A stretch of DNA of 34,200 nt from CAYURH01 sp964447105 (GTDB lineage: Bacteria > Patescibacteriota > Saccharimonadia > Saccharimonadales > EFPC-124): contig CAYURH010000011.1 in the NCBI GenBank assembly GCA_964447105.1, forward strand, positions 1 through 34,200. The letters are read 5' to 3'. The notes under the pieces are model-generated. The model was not told the origin of the DNA. It made no database searches and saw only the letters and a program-made list of their open reading frames with translations. This document shows, one piece after another, positions 15,308 through 22,830 of the stretch. The position numbers and the translations under genes were made by a program. Position 1 is the stretch's first letter. Every line of letters begins with the position of its first letter.

Positions 15308-16337
15308 ACCAAAAATTCGATCCCACCCCTTCGCGAGATGTAAATTGCACGTCGCCACCATGGAGTTGCGCGTAATGTTTGGTGATAGATAGCCCCACGC
15401 CCGCAGCTTTGGCGTCGGCAAGCGCAGCGTTGGATGCGCGGTAGAAGCTACCGCCGATGTGTGGTTTGTCGGCATCAGGAATACCGATTCCGTTGTCGCC
15501 CACTTCGAAATGCAGTACGTTGCCTCGGCGGCTAATCTTCACAGATATATTGCCGGCTGGCGGTGTGTAGCGCACGGCGTTGTCGACGAGTTTGGCCATC
15601 ATGGTGCGCAGTTTGGGTTCGTCGCACGATATCATGCCGAGTGGTTCGGCTGTGATGGTGACGGTAATCTGTTTTTCCATAGCCTGTTTTTCTAGCGACT
15701 CGCGCAGTGGATCCCAGATAGAGGCAAATTCTACTTCTTTACGCGAAAACGACACTTTGTCTTCGGCGATATGGAGCGCGGTGATCATATCGTCAAGCTG
15801 GTTGATGAGCTGGATGACAGAATCGAGCACGATTCTGAGTTCATGATCCGGGTGTTGGCTTTTTTGGGTGATTACATCTTCGAGACCCCAGCGCATTGTG
15901 GCGAGCGGCGTGAGCAGGCGGTGGGCAGCGATGCGCACGAACATGTTTTTGAGCTCGCTGAGTTCATCACGTTGCTTGTCGAGTTTTTTGCGTTCGGTAA
16001 TGTCGATAGATAAGATGAGTACGCCTTCGGGCAGCGGCTCCATGCGCAGTTCAAACCAACCGCTTTCGCCATTGGGGAATTTAAATTCGTTTTCAAATGT
16101 TTGCGGCTTTGCGCTCTCGAGGCATTGACGTAGGTGCTCAAACACGGGCGTTTTTTCGATGCCGGGATAGCATTGCATCATGGTTTTGCCTAGCAAATCA
16201 TCGCGACTACTGCGACCCTGCGAAGCGACGACGTCGTTGACGTACACGTATTTATAGTCATGGCTGATGATTTGGCAGCCTTCGAGCATGTGGTCGAATA
16301 CTTTGCCATAATCCGCCGGCGAGTTATTTGAATTCAC
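15291..16337 (-). CDS. Soluble PAS-domain sensor histidine kinase
   Basis: The 348-residue product has no membrane segment. Residues 8-115 form a PAS domain (GCQIISHDYKYVYVNDVVAS, ending ILSIDITERKKLD). HisKA follows with H139 in an unusual H-box, RIAAHRLLTPL, where Leu-Leu replaces the usual Glu-Leu-Arg context. The HATPase domain has LVDNAVRYTPP, DNGIGIPDADK and AAGVGLSITKHY. It likely senses a cytosolic or membrane-proximal cue. No response regulator is adjacent. A TATAAT box sits at 16369-16364, about 27 nt before the start. Confidence 0.92.
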   Translation of the reverse strand: MNSNNSPADYGKVFDHMLEGCQIISHDYKYVYVNDVVASQGRSSRDDLLGKTMMQCYPGIEKTPVFEHLRQCLESAKPQTFENEFKFPNGESGWFELRMEPLPEGVLILSIDITERKKLDKQRDELSELKNMFVRIAAHRLLTPLATMRWGLEDVITQKSQHPDHELRIVLDSVIQLINQLDDMITALHIAEDKVSFSRKEVEFASIWDPLRESLEKQAMEKQITVTITAEPLGMISCDEPKLRTMMAKLVDNAVRYTPPAGNISVKISRRGNVLHFEVGDNGIGIPDADKPHIGGSFYRASNAALADAKAAGVGLSITKHYAQLHGGDVQFTSREGVGSNFWFEILL

Positions 16338-16405
16338 CTACTACCCCTTAGGTTTACTGACTTATTATACATGAATGACAACAAAGTTAAGCGATAGGAA
16401 TGGAC

Positions 16406-16438
16406 TAAAAAACACGGAGCTTTTGTGTGCTCCGTGTT
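16406..16438 (-). terminator. Rho-independent terminator of the proline-rich membrane gene
   Basis: AACACGGAGC (16411-16420) pairs perfectly with GCTCCGTGTT (16429-16438), and the minus-strand transcript ends in TTTTTT. It begins 10 nt after the stop at 16448. Confidence 0.9.
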
Positions 16439-16447
16439 CGCATGTGC

Positions 16448-17023
16448 CTATTGTGGTTGCGGCGATGCGGTGGGTGGGCCGGCTGGAGGGTTTTGTGCTG
16501 GTGGCGCAGGTGCAACTGGCGGCACGGGTGGCTGCATAGGCATGGCAGCGGGTGTGCTCGGCGCAAACGGTGTGGTTGGCGGCGTAGGCCCAGCAGGCAT
16601 GGTGGGTGTCTGCGCTGGCGGCATGCCCTGCGGCGCGACTGGAGCTGCATCTGTTTTCTTGTAGGCGATGTAGCCACCGACAAGGCCAGCAATGATAGGC
16701 AAGAAAGGCGTTTGATAGCCAAACAAACCGCTCAACACCAACGCCAGGAGAGTCGACAGCATTGCAGCTACGATTGGTGGCATACCACCAAAGACTATGA
16801 CTATCTTGCCTGGGTTGGTTGGCTTAAGTCCTTTGACGGTTTGATATCCGGCTAGTGCGGCAATAGGCAAAGACAGCACCGCGCCAATGAGCGCCCCTAA
16901 AACACCAGCGAGCATGACACCGCCCAATACGAGTGCGGTTTGCGCTACAAACAAAATTGCGCCCCACATAAACAGGTATTTAGCGCGTCGTCCCATTTCA
17001 CCGGGTACAGGTGGATTATTCAT
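16448..17023 (-). CDS. Small membrane protein with proline-rich tail
   Basis: I do not recognise a named family. The 191-residue product has about four transmembrane helices (roughly residues 15-40, 42-60, 72-98, 103-120). These are followed by a 65-residue Pro/Ala/Thr/Met-rich tail with repeated PxPP and PAGP units, likely disordered. AAGGAG lies 6 nt before ATG 17023. It is a single-gene unit with its own terminator. The tail may be a flexible interaction region; topology cannot be fixed from sequence. Confidence 0.85.
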   Translation of the reverse strand: MNNPPVPGEMGRRAKYLFMWGAILFVAQTALVLGGVMLAGVLGALIGAVLSLPIAALAGYQTVKGLKPTNPGKIVIVFGGMPPIVAAMLSTLLALVLSGLFGYQTPFLPIIAGLVGGYIAYKKTDAAPVAPQGMPPAQTPTMPAGPTPPTTPFAPSTPAAMPMQPPVPPVAPAPPAQNPPAGPPTASPQPQ

Positions 17024-17102
17024 ACATACTCCTTATAGTACTGTGTGTAAGCATAAGCTACTGGCCATATATTGATCAATATCACTTTTGACTGTAATTC
17101 TT

Positions 17103-17132
17103 TTGCGAGGCATAAGCTTTTTTTGATACTAT
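17103..17132 (+). promoter_or_regulatory. Possible promoter of the moxR operon
   Basis: TTGCGA (17103-17108), an 18-nt spacer and TACTAT (17127-17132), with a second TACTAT at 17136-17141. The moxR ATG is about 30 nt downstream, behind an AAGGTAGGG site. Confidence 0.45.
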
Positions 17133-17164
17133 ACCTACTATAGACCATAAAAAAGGTAGGGATT

Positions 17165-18151
17165 ATGCAGGGAGAGGGTAATAATGGGCAGCTTCAAGCC
17201 GCCGTTGAGGCGTTGGAGCGTGTTAAGGCTGCGTACGGCAAAGTAATTGTTGGCCAGCATGACGTGCTGGAAAGTATATTAGTCACACTGATTTCCAGGG
17301 GGCACTTATTGATCGAAGGTGTGCCGGGCCTGGCCAAAACACTGGCAGCGCGCACTGTCGCATCGAGCCTGGGGGCGAATTTTGCCCGTATTCAATGTAC
17401 GCCCGACATGTTGCCGTCGGATATTATTGGTACGCAGATCTACAACCCCCTGCAGCATAATTTCATCACGCAGCTCGGCCCAGTGAATCATCAGTTTGTG
17501 CTGGTCGATGAGATCAACCGCACCAGCGCCAAAACCCAGAGTGCTTTGCTTGAAGCCATGCAGGAGCGCCAAGTGTCGATTGGTGGTCAAACATTCCCTC
17601 TGCCCGATGGCTTTATCGTTATGGCTACTCAGAACCCTATCGAGCAAGAAGGCACCTATCTGTTGCCAGAAGCGCAGCTCGACCGCTTCCTATTCAAACA
17701 CGTCATCGACTACCCCACTCTTGAAGAAGAAGTGGATGTCATGAAAACGCACACGTTGGGCGCGCCACCGGCACAGGTAGACATCTGTGCTTCCATGGCC
17801 GACCTTGCGCACATAGCTGAAATGGCGCGGCAGATTCAGGTGGACGACAAAGTGCTCAAATACATTGCCGCAGTGGTAGGTGCCACACGTCGACCCGAAC
17901 AATTCAACCTGGCCGATATCAAACCATATATCGAATTCGGCGCTTCGCCACGCGCCAGTATGGCCCTGGTGGCTGCTGGTCGTGCTGCCGCACTGATGGC
18001 CAAGAGCAGTTATGTCACACCAGACCACGTCAAACCGTTCTTGCAGCGAGTCCTACGCCATCGTATCGGACTCACCTACCAGGCCGAGGCCGAGAATATC
18101 AACGCCGATTCCATCATCGAACATATTGGGAAAGCTGTCATCGTACCGTGA
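17165..18151 (+). CDS. moxR: MoxR-family AAA+ ATPase
   Basis: MoxR proteins are chaperone-like AAA+ ATPases that act with VWA-domain partners. The 328-residue product has Walker A GVPGLAKT, the MoxR ARIQCTPDMLPSDIIG segment, Walker B FVLVDEINR, and the sensor-1 region ATQNPIEQEGTYLLPEAQLDRF. A C-terminal lid contains GASPRA. Length is typical. Its GTGA end overlaps the DUF58 start by 4 nt, beginning an operon of MoxR, DUF58, VWA and TPR genes. Confidence 0.96.
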   Translation: MQGEGNNGQLQAAVEALERVKAAYGKVIVGQHDVLESILVTLISRGHLLIEGVPGLAKTLAARTVASSLGANFARIQCTPDMLPSDIIGTQIYNPLQHNFITQLGPVNHQFVLVDEINRTSAKTQSALLEAMQERQVSIGGQTFPLPDGFIVMATQNPIEQEGTYLLPEAQLDRFLFKHVIDYPTLEEEVDVMKTHTLGAPPAQVDICASMADLAHIAEMARQIQVDDKVLKYIAAVVGATRRPEQFNLADIKPYIEFGASPRASMALVAAGRAAALMAKSSYVTPDHVKPFLQRVLRHRIGLTYQAEAENINADSIIEHIGKAVIVP

Positions 18152-19050
18152 CAATTACTGAAGTCGTTACCAAAAAACTCAAACTTTTTTCGCGCCGCAA
18201 AGTCGTGACGCTGCTGAGTGGCAATTACGATTCACTATTTCGTGGCCGCGGGCTCGAAATCGATAGTTTGCGTGAATATATCGTGGGCGACGACGTCAAA
18301 GATATTGACTGGAAGGCCACTGCCCGAACTGCCGCCGTGCACACGCGTGTATATACCGCGCTGCGTGACCAGCGAGTGATAGTGGTAGCCGACACAAGCC
18401 GTTCTATGTTGCTGCCTGGCTACAGTGGCTTGCACAAACAAGATGCACTGTATGCCGTCTGTGTGATGTTGGGCAGTTTTGTGAAGCGTAACCAAGACCT
18501 GATGGCTCTGTGTGCCGCCGACCCCACTGGCCGCGTGATTATATCGCGCTACAGCAACACATCGCGCCATCTCGAGGCTATACTCCGCACCATCGACAAA
18601 ACGCTGCATGCACCGACCAACGCCGAAGCCACCCCAGCTGTGTTGGGCAAGCGTCTGCTTGGCGCCACCAAGCGTCGCAGCGCTATCTTTATTGTGACTG
18701 ATGGCATGCCGCCGCTCAAAGAAGTAGAAGATACGATCCATACATTGTCACGCCGTCATCAGGTGTTTTATGTGCAGCTGGCGCCGACGTGGCCATTTAT
18801 GTCTGACGTCGATGACCAATGGATGGTGCAAGATATCGAAGCTGGGCAAACCATCAGCCCAGATACTGCAGCCAGTAAAGTGCTGCAGTCTGAATGGCGT
18901 TCACAATTCGACAATTGGTATGCCCAGACCGACCAGCTGTGCCGCAATCGCGGCATCCCCCATGGTTTGATTACCGACGCTGAGCAGGCCGCCACGGTGC
19001 TGCGTGAAATGTTTATGCAGGCAAAAAGGTATGCACTACGCCGCCGTTGA
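18148..19050 (+). CDS. DUF58 domain protein (MoxR partner)
   Basis: The 300-residue product has the DUF58 hallmark GRGLEIDSLREYIVGDDVKDIDWKATAR near residue 35, followed by a VWA-like fold (VVADTSRSM and IFIVTDGMPP). The GTG start overlaps the moxR stop (GTGA). No transmembrane segment is present at the N-terminus. DUF58 proteins normally pair with MoxR and are thought to be recruited to the membrane by neighbouring VWA proteins. Confidence 0.92.
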   Translation: MTITEVVTKKLKLFSRRKVVTLLSGNYDSLFRGRGLEIDSLREYIVGDDVKDIDWKATARTAAVHTRVYTALRDQRVIVVADTSRSMLLPGYSGLHKQDALYAVCVMLGSFVKRNQDLMALCAADPTGRVIISRYSNTSRHLEAILRTIDKTLHAPTNAEATPAVLGKRLLGATKRRSAIFIVTDGMPPLKEVEDTIHTLSRRHQVFYVQLAPTWPFMSDVDDQWMVQDIEAGQTISPDTAASKVLQSEWRSQFDNWYAQTDQLCRNRGIPHGLITDAEQAATVLREMFMQAKRYALRRR

Positions 19051-19510
19051 CATCTATCCGTCGCTCAATCTCGACGGACGCTGGGCGCTCACGGCGCTGG
19101 GTTTGCTGGTGGGGGCAGTAGGTGGCTATTACGCGGCTCGCTGGCTGCGCAGGCGTTTGGCACTGCGTGCACAGCAACGGGTGGTCGAACAGTCCAAGCC
19201 TCACGCCGACGACGTAATCCGCCGTGCACTGGCCGAAATCCGGCGCATCGAACAAGAAGTCATGGCCGGCAAGCTCACGGCCGATGCCGGCGCTGCGCAA
19301 GTGAGCTTGATCGCGCGTAGCGCATTTGACAGCCTGATGAATCACCGTACTGCGTACTCGGCACGCTACGAAGTGGCGCTCCGCCATTTGCAATCCATGG
19401 AGCAGATGCTCACGTTGGTCTACCCTGTCGCCTTCCGACCTACGGAGAATCATCAAGCATTTATGTCGGTCTGCACATCGGCAACGCAGGTGGTAGAAGC
19501 ATGTCGATAA
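19031..19510 (+). CDS. DUF4381-like membrane protein of the bat/moxR cluster
   Basis: The 159-residue product has one N-terminal transmembrane helix (ALTALGLLVGAVGGYYAARWL), then a basic stretch and a helical cytosolic domain with ALAEIRRIEQEVMAG. This layout and position match the DUF4381 component that lies between DUF58 and VWA genes in MoxR operons. The start at 19031 (MHYAAVD) overlaps DUF58 by 20 bp. An in-frame ATG at 19004 would increase the overlap and has no Shine-Dalgarno. The stop overlaps the next start by 10 bp. Confidence 0.8.
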   Translation: MHYAAVDIYPSLNLDGRWALTALGLLVGAVGGYYAARWLRRRLALRAQQRVVEQSKPHADDVIRRALAEIRRIEQEVMAGKLTADAGAAQVSLIARSAFDSLMNHRTAYSARYEVALRHLQSMEQMLTLVYPVAFRPTENHQAFMSVCTSATQVVEACR

Positions 19511-20457
19511 AGTGGCTCTGGCTCATCCCCGTACTCATTGCGCCGTTGCTGGCTGTTGCGCTTTGGCGTTGGCGACGCCCGCTCAAGAAACCAGCGCGAT
19601 ATGTGGCCAATACCGAAACAGCGACTAGCTTGCCTTCGTTCGCCAAAATGCAGAGTCGTGCAAAAACACTGCGCATTATCGAAGTGAGCGTACTGGCTGT
19701 GCTGGCGCTCGACGCTGTGTTGATTGTGGCTCGTCCGCAAGAGCAAATTCGCAAAATCGAATATACTCAGTCGCGCGACATCGTGCTGTGTATGGACACG
19801 TCTGGGTCCATGAAAGATTACGTGATACCAGGCTTGAAAACGCTCAAAGAAGTTATAACCAAATACCCAACCGACCGCTATGCGTTGGTGTTTTTCCAAA
19901 ACGTACCGTTTGTAGCCTTGCCGCTCACCAATGACACTGCTGCCATGAACCTGATTTTGGATGATTTTACCAAACAGTTTTCGTCGCAACAGTATAACGC
20001 TTCGAGCTCGGCAGGTTTTAGTAGTGCTGCCGGTGGTGGCGGTACAGATATTGGCGCCGGGTTGGCGGGGTGTATCCGGCGGTTTGATGCCATCGCCGAA
20101 AAGCGCAGCCGACACATCATATTAGTGAGCGACATGGAGCATAATGGCAAAATCGACCCCGTAACCGTGGCCACCCTATTGCCCAAATATGACGTGAAGC
20201 TCTATATCGTGGCACCGCAAGATGATTTTGCGCCAGCGCAAGACAGCCCGGTGGCCAAAATCACTGGCGCCTCCGTGAGCACTATATCTGACACGGGTGG
20301 CTTCCCGGCTGCACTCGCAACTATCTACACCAGCATTTTGAATACGCGCCAAAATGAAGTATTTGTGCAGGCTGACGCACCCTATCCCTATTGGATTGTG
20401 GCTACAGTAGCGCTCGCGGTGTGGATGAGTGTGCTGTATGTGAGGTGGCGACGATGA
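19501..20457 (+). CDS. BatA-like von Willebrand factor A membrane protein
   Basis: The 318-residue product has two N-terminal hydrophobic segments (residues 4-22 and 60-78), a VWA domain with an intact MIDAS (VLCMDTSGSM, then GGGGTDIGAGL, and HIILVSDMEHNG) and a C-terminal transmembrane helix. This is the BatA topology: VWA domain outside, anchored at both ends. It contains a Ser/Gly-rich insertion (SASSSAGFSSAAGGGG). Overlaps with both neighbours show operon membership. Gene name batA would be appropriate if homology is confirmed. Confidence 0.9.
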   Translation: MSIKWLWLIPVLIAPLLAVALWRWRRPLKKPARYVANTETATSLPSFAKMQSRAKTLRIIEVSVLAVLALDAVLIVARPQEQIRKIEYTQSRDIVLCMDTSGSMKDYVIPGLKTLKEVITKYPTDRYALVFFQNVPFVALPLTNDTAAMNLILDDFTKQFSSQQYNASSSAGFSSAAGGGGTDIGAGLAGCIRRFDAIAEKRSRHIILVSDMEHNGKIDPVTVATLLPKYDVKLYIVAPQDDFAPAQDSPVAKITGASVSTISDTGGFPAALATIYTSILNTRQNEVFVQADAPYPYWIVATVALAVWMSVLYVRWRR

Positions 20458-21494
20458 ATATTGTCATCATCATCGCACTGGTGCTTGTGCTCGCGCTCGT
20501 TGCTGGTTTGGGAGCGTTGGCGCGGTTTAAACATTTGAGCCAAGCGTTTTATTGGCGGCGCGTTGTGGTGCTGGCCGGACTTGTGCTTATGGGTGTGCTT
20601 GCAGGACTATTACCACTCAATCAACCCGACTCCAGCCAGACAGTGAGCAACAGCGACATCATATTTATGGTGGACACCACATACAGTATGAACGCGCTCG
20701 ATGGCCGCGACGGCGACACACGTCTGGCGGATATACAACATGACATTACGAAGTTGGCGGATGCATTGGGTGGCTCGCGCATAGGCATCGTGACCTACGA
20801 TCACAATGCGTCGCTCTATCTGCCGCTCACCACTACCACAAGCGACATCAAAAACTCTGTGCAGACTATCTTCACGGCAGACTATTACGGCGCGCGTGAC
20901 GAGCCGTCGATGGCGGGCGCGTTCACCACAGTCAAAAATTACATAGAAAGCGTCAAGAAAAACGACGTCACTCGCCAGCGCGTGCTGGTGTTTATGACGG
21001 ACGGTGAACTCACGGGCAAATCAGACACCGCCGATAAAGTAAGCGCCGCGGCTAAAGCGTTAGCCCCGTTGGTCAATGCCGCTGTCGTAGTCGGCTACGG
21101 TACGAGTGCGGGTGGCAAAATGCCGCTGATAGTACCTAATTTTGAAGACCTCAGTAAATTGGTGCGCAAATCAGATCAGTTTGCCGAAGACTACAGCGGT
21201 GACACATTTGGCCCCGTGATCAGCCACCGCGACGAACAAATGCTGCGCACATTGGCCCAAAATCTCAATGGCCAATACGTCCCGTCCCAAGATGCCAACC
21301 TGTCGCAGACGGTAGTAAATGCACGTCAAAGCGCCGCCAACGCTCAAATATCTGCGCCCGAAAGCCAAGCGCTACGGCAAAACGTACTGCACGTACCCAT
21401 CGCTCTAGCCATCGTGGCCTGGATATTCTTGTTCGAAATTTTGGGTCTGCGTGGCCTCCGTGAATTCGTGGCGCGATGGAAGGTGCGACGATGA
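20454..21494 (+). CDS. BatB-like von Willebrand factor A membrane protein
   Basis: The 346-residue product starts at the ATGA overlap at 20454. It has two hydrophobic N-terminal helices, a VWA domain (IIFMVDTTYSMNALDG, then FMTDGELTG) and a C-terminal helix followed by basic residues. The MIDAS DxSxS is here DTTYS, with Thr replacing the first Ser, which may still bind metal. It carries a longer insert after the metal site than its neighbour. It probably works with the BatA-like protein. Confidence 0.88.
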   Translation: MNIVIIIALVLVLALVAGLGALARFKHLSQAFYWRRVVVLAGLVLMGVLAGLLPLNQPDSSQTVSNSDIIFMVDTTYSMNALDGRDGDTRLADIQHDITKLADALGGSRIGIVTYDHNASLYLPLTTTTSDIKNSVQTIFTADYYGARDEPSMAGAFTTVKNYIESVKKNDVTRQRVLVFMTDGELTGKSDTADKVSAAAKALAPLVNAAVVVGYGTSAGGKMPLIVPNFEDLSKLVRKSDQFAEDYSGDTFGPVISHRDEQMLRTLAQNLNGQYVPSQDANLSQTVVNARQSAANAQISAPESQALRQNVLHVPIALAIVAWIFLFEILGLRGLREFVARWKVRR

Positions 21495-22129
21495 ACAAGC
21501 GACTGCGACAAATCATAGTAGCTATCCTGGTACTGCTGGTTGTGATCACTGGTTTGCCGTGGCTGTTGGTTTGGGCTGGTACAGGCACGCGAGATGGTGG
21601 CACGGCGCATGCTGCGCTCACGGCTGCGCAATTTACAAGTCTGTATGATCGCGACATTGTGTTTTTTGACCAAGGCAATACCTATTATGGCGAACGCAAC
21701 TTTGGCGCTGCTGTCGACAACTATACCCAAGCCGATGCCATCACGACCGCCGCTCATCGTTGCATGATCCGCTTCAACTGGGGTTTGGCGCTGTTCAATA
21801 CTGGCGACCAAAGCACCGACCGCACCGCCGCACGCTCCGCTTACTCCGAAGCGCTGCGCGTGATTGCACTGCGTGAGTGCCAGGATAGCCCAGAATACGG
21901 CGTCAACTTTGCTGCGTTGTATCAGGCGCTTTTGAAACGACTACAACAGTTGGATGAGTCGCCGTCTTCGTCGTCGCAGCAACAATCAGATGGTGACAAC
22001 GCAGCTGAAGACATCATCAAAGACAATTCACAAGAATCCCAACAGTCCCAAAGTTACCAAAACGATCGTCGCTACGACCAGCGAAGCGCCGAAGGTAATG
22101 GTGACGGCAACTATAATTTTGTGTGGTAA
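21491..22129 (+). CDS. TPR-containing BatC-like protein
   Basis: The 212-residue product has an N-terminal signal anchor (IIVAILVLLVVITGLPWLLVWAG). A TPR-like region follows (FFDQGNTYYGERNFGAAVDNYTQADAI, then FNWGLALFNTGD and AYSEALRV), and a Ser/Gln/Asn-rich C-terminal tail. The length and order match BatC-like members of aerotolerance operons. ATGA overlaps the preceding stop. The tail is low complexity with many Gln and Ser and looks disordered. Confidence 0.85.
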   Translation: MNKRLRQIIVAILVLLVVITGLPWLLVWAGTGTRDGGTAHAALTAAQFTSLYDRDIVFFDQGNTYYGERNFGAAVDNYTQADAITTAAHRCMIRFNWGLALFNTGDQSTDRTAARSAYSEALRVIALRECQDSPEYGVNFAALYQALLKRLQQLDESPSSSSQQQSDGDNAAEDIIKDNSQESQQSQSYQNDRRYDQRSAEGNGDGNYNFVW

Positions 22130-22133
22130 CGAT

Positions 22134-22802
22134 ATGGCAGCAGTGTATTACAAAAGTAGAAAAGAAGCGGGCGAAAAAGCCTACCCGTCATTTACGCAAC
22201 TACAAGGGCAACCAGCAACGGTAGTAAGTCTGGACACTGATTCGCTGATCATTGGTGCGGTGCTCGCCAACAATCTGAAATGCCCCCTCCAACTCTACCT
22301 AGCATCGGAAATCGATGTGCCGGGCGGGCTCAATGTAGGAAGTGTGAATGTGTCAGGTGGTTTTAGTTACAGCAGTGAACTGGCCAGCAGCGAGACCGAC
22401 TACTATTACCAAGAATTCAAAGGCTACATCGAAGACACCAAACGCAGCGCGTTCTCTAGTCTCAACCGCGAGCTCAAAGACGCCACGGTCATGCGTAAAG
22501 ATCTGTTGAAGCGCCGCAACATCGTGATCGTACAGGACTGTCTGACCAGCAGTGTGGTGCTGGATAGTTTGGTGGATTATCTGAAAGCCATCGACTACGT
22601 CAATTTATATGTGTGTGCCCCAATCATATCGTCAGAATTGATATCGCATATGAAAGAAATTAGCGAATACTGCTATTTTGCTGGTACCGTGGACTTTTTC
22701 TACGGCAAAGATCATTATTTCGAAGACAACACTGTATATGAACGTACCGCCGGCATCCAATTGGTAAATTCATTCCTGAAATTATGGCCAGCCGCCCAGT
22801 AA
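22134..22802 (+). CDS. Degenerate phosphoribosyltransferase-like protein (COG1926-like)
   Basis: The 222-residue protein follows the layout of the COG1926 predicted phosphoribosyltransferases: an N-terminal REAGEKAYP-type segment, a strand-loop with GAVLANNLKCPLQLYL, a middle YYQEFKGYIED, then NIVIVQDCLTSSVVLDSL, and a C-terminal DFFYGKDHYFEDNT. The PRPP-binding loop that should read VDDGxATGxT is QDCLTSSVV (residues 134-142). Both acidic residues and the glycines are changed, so it is probably not a working transferase. It starts 4 bp after the TPR gene and lies in the same run. Confidence 0.6.
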   Translation: MAAVYYKSRKEAGEKAYPSFTQLQGQPATVVSLDTDSLIIGAVLANNLKCPLQLYLASEIDVPGGLNVGSVNVSGGFSYSSELASSETDYYYQEFKGYIEDTKRSAFSSLNRELKDATVMRKDLLKRRNIVIVQDCLTSSVVLDSLVDYLKAIDYVNLYVCAPIISSELISHMKEISEYCYFAGTVDFFYGKDHYFEDNTVYERTAGIQLVNSFLKLWPAAQ

Positions 22803-22830
22803 ACAAGTAGACTAAGCGTAAAGGATTTGT

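Noticed and set aside
16427..16855. Long open frame opposite the proline-rich membrane gene
   Set aside because: It is a shadow of the real minus-strand gene with Trp/Arg/Cys-rich nonsense and no binding site or promoter.
19453..20115. Minus-strand open frame within the VWA gene
   Set aside because: Opposes a clear BatA-like gene, composition His/Arg/Gln-rich as expected for an antisense frame.
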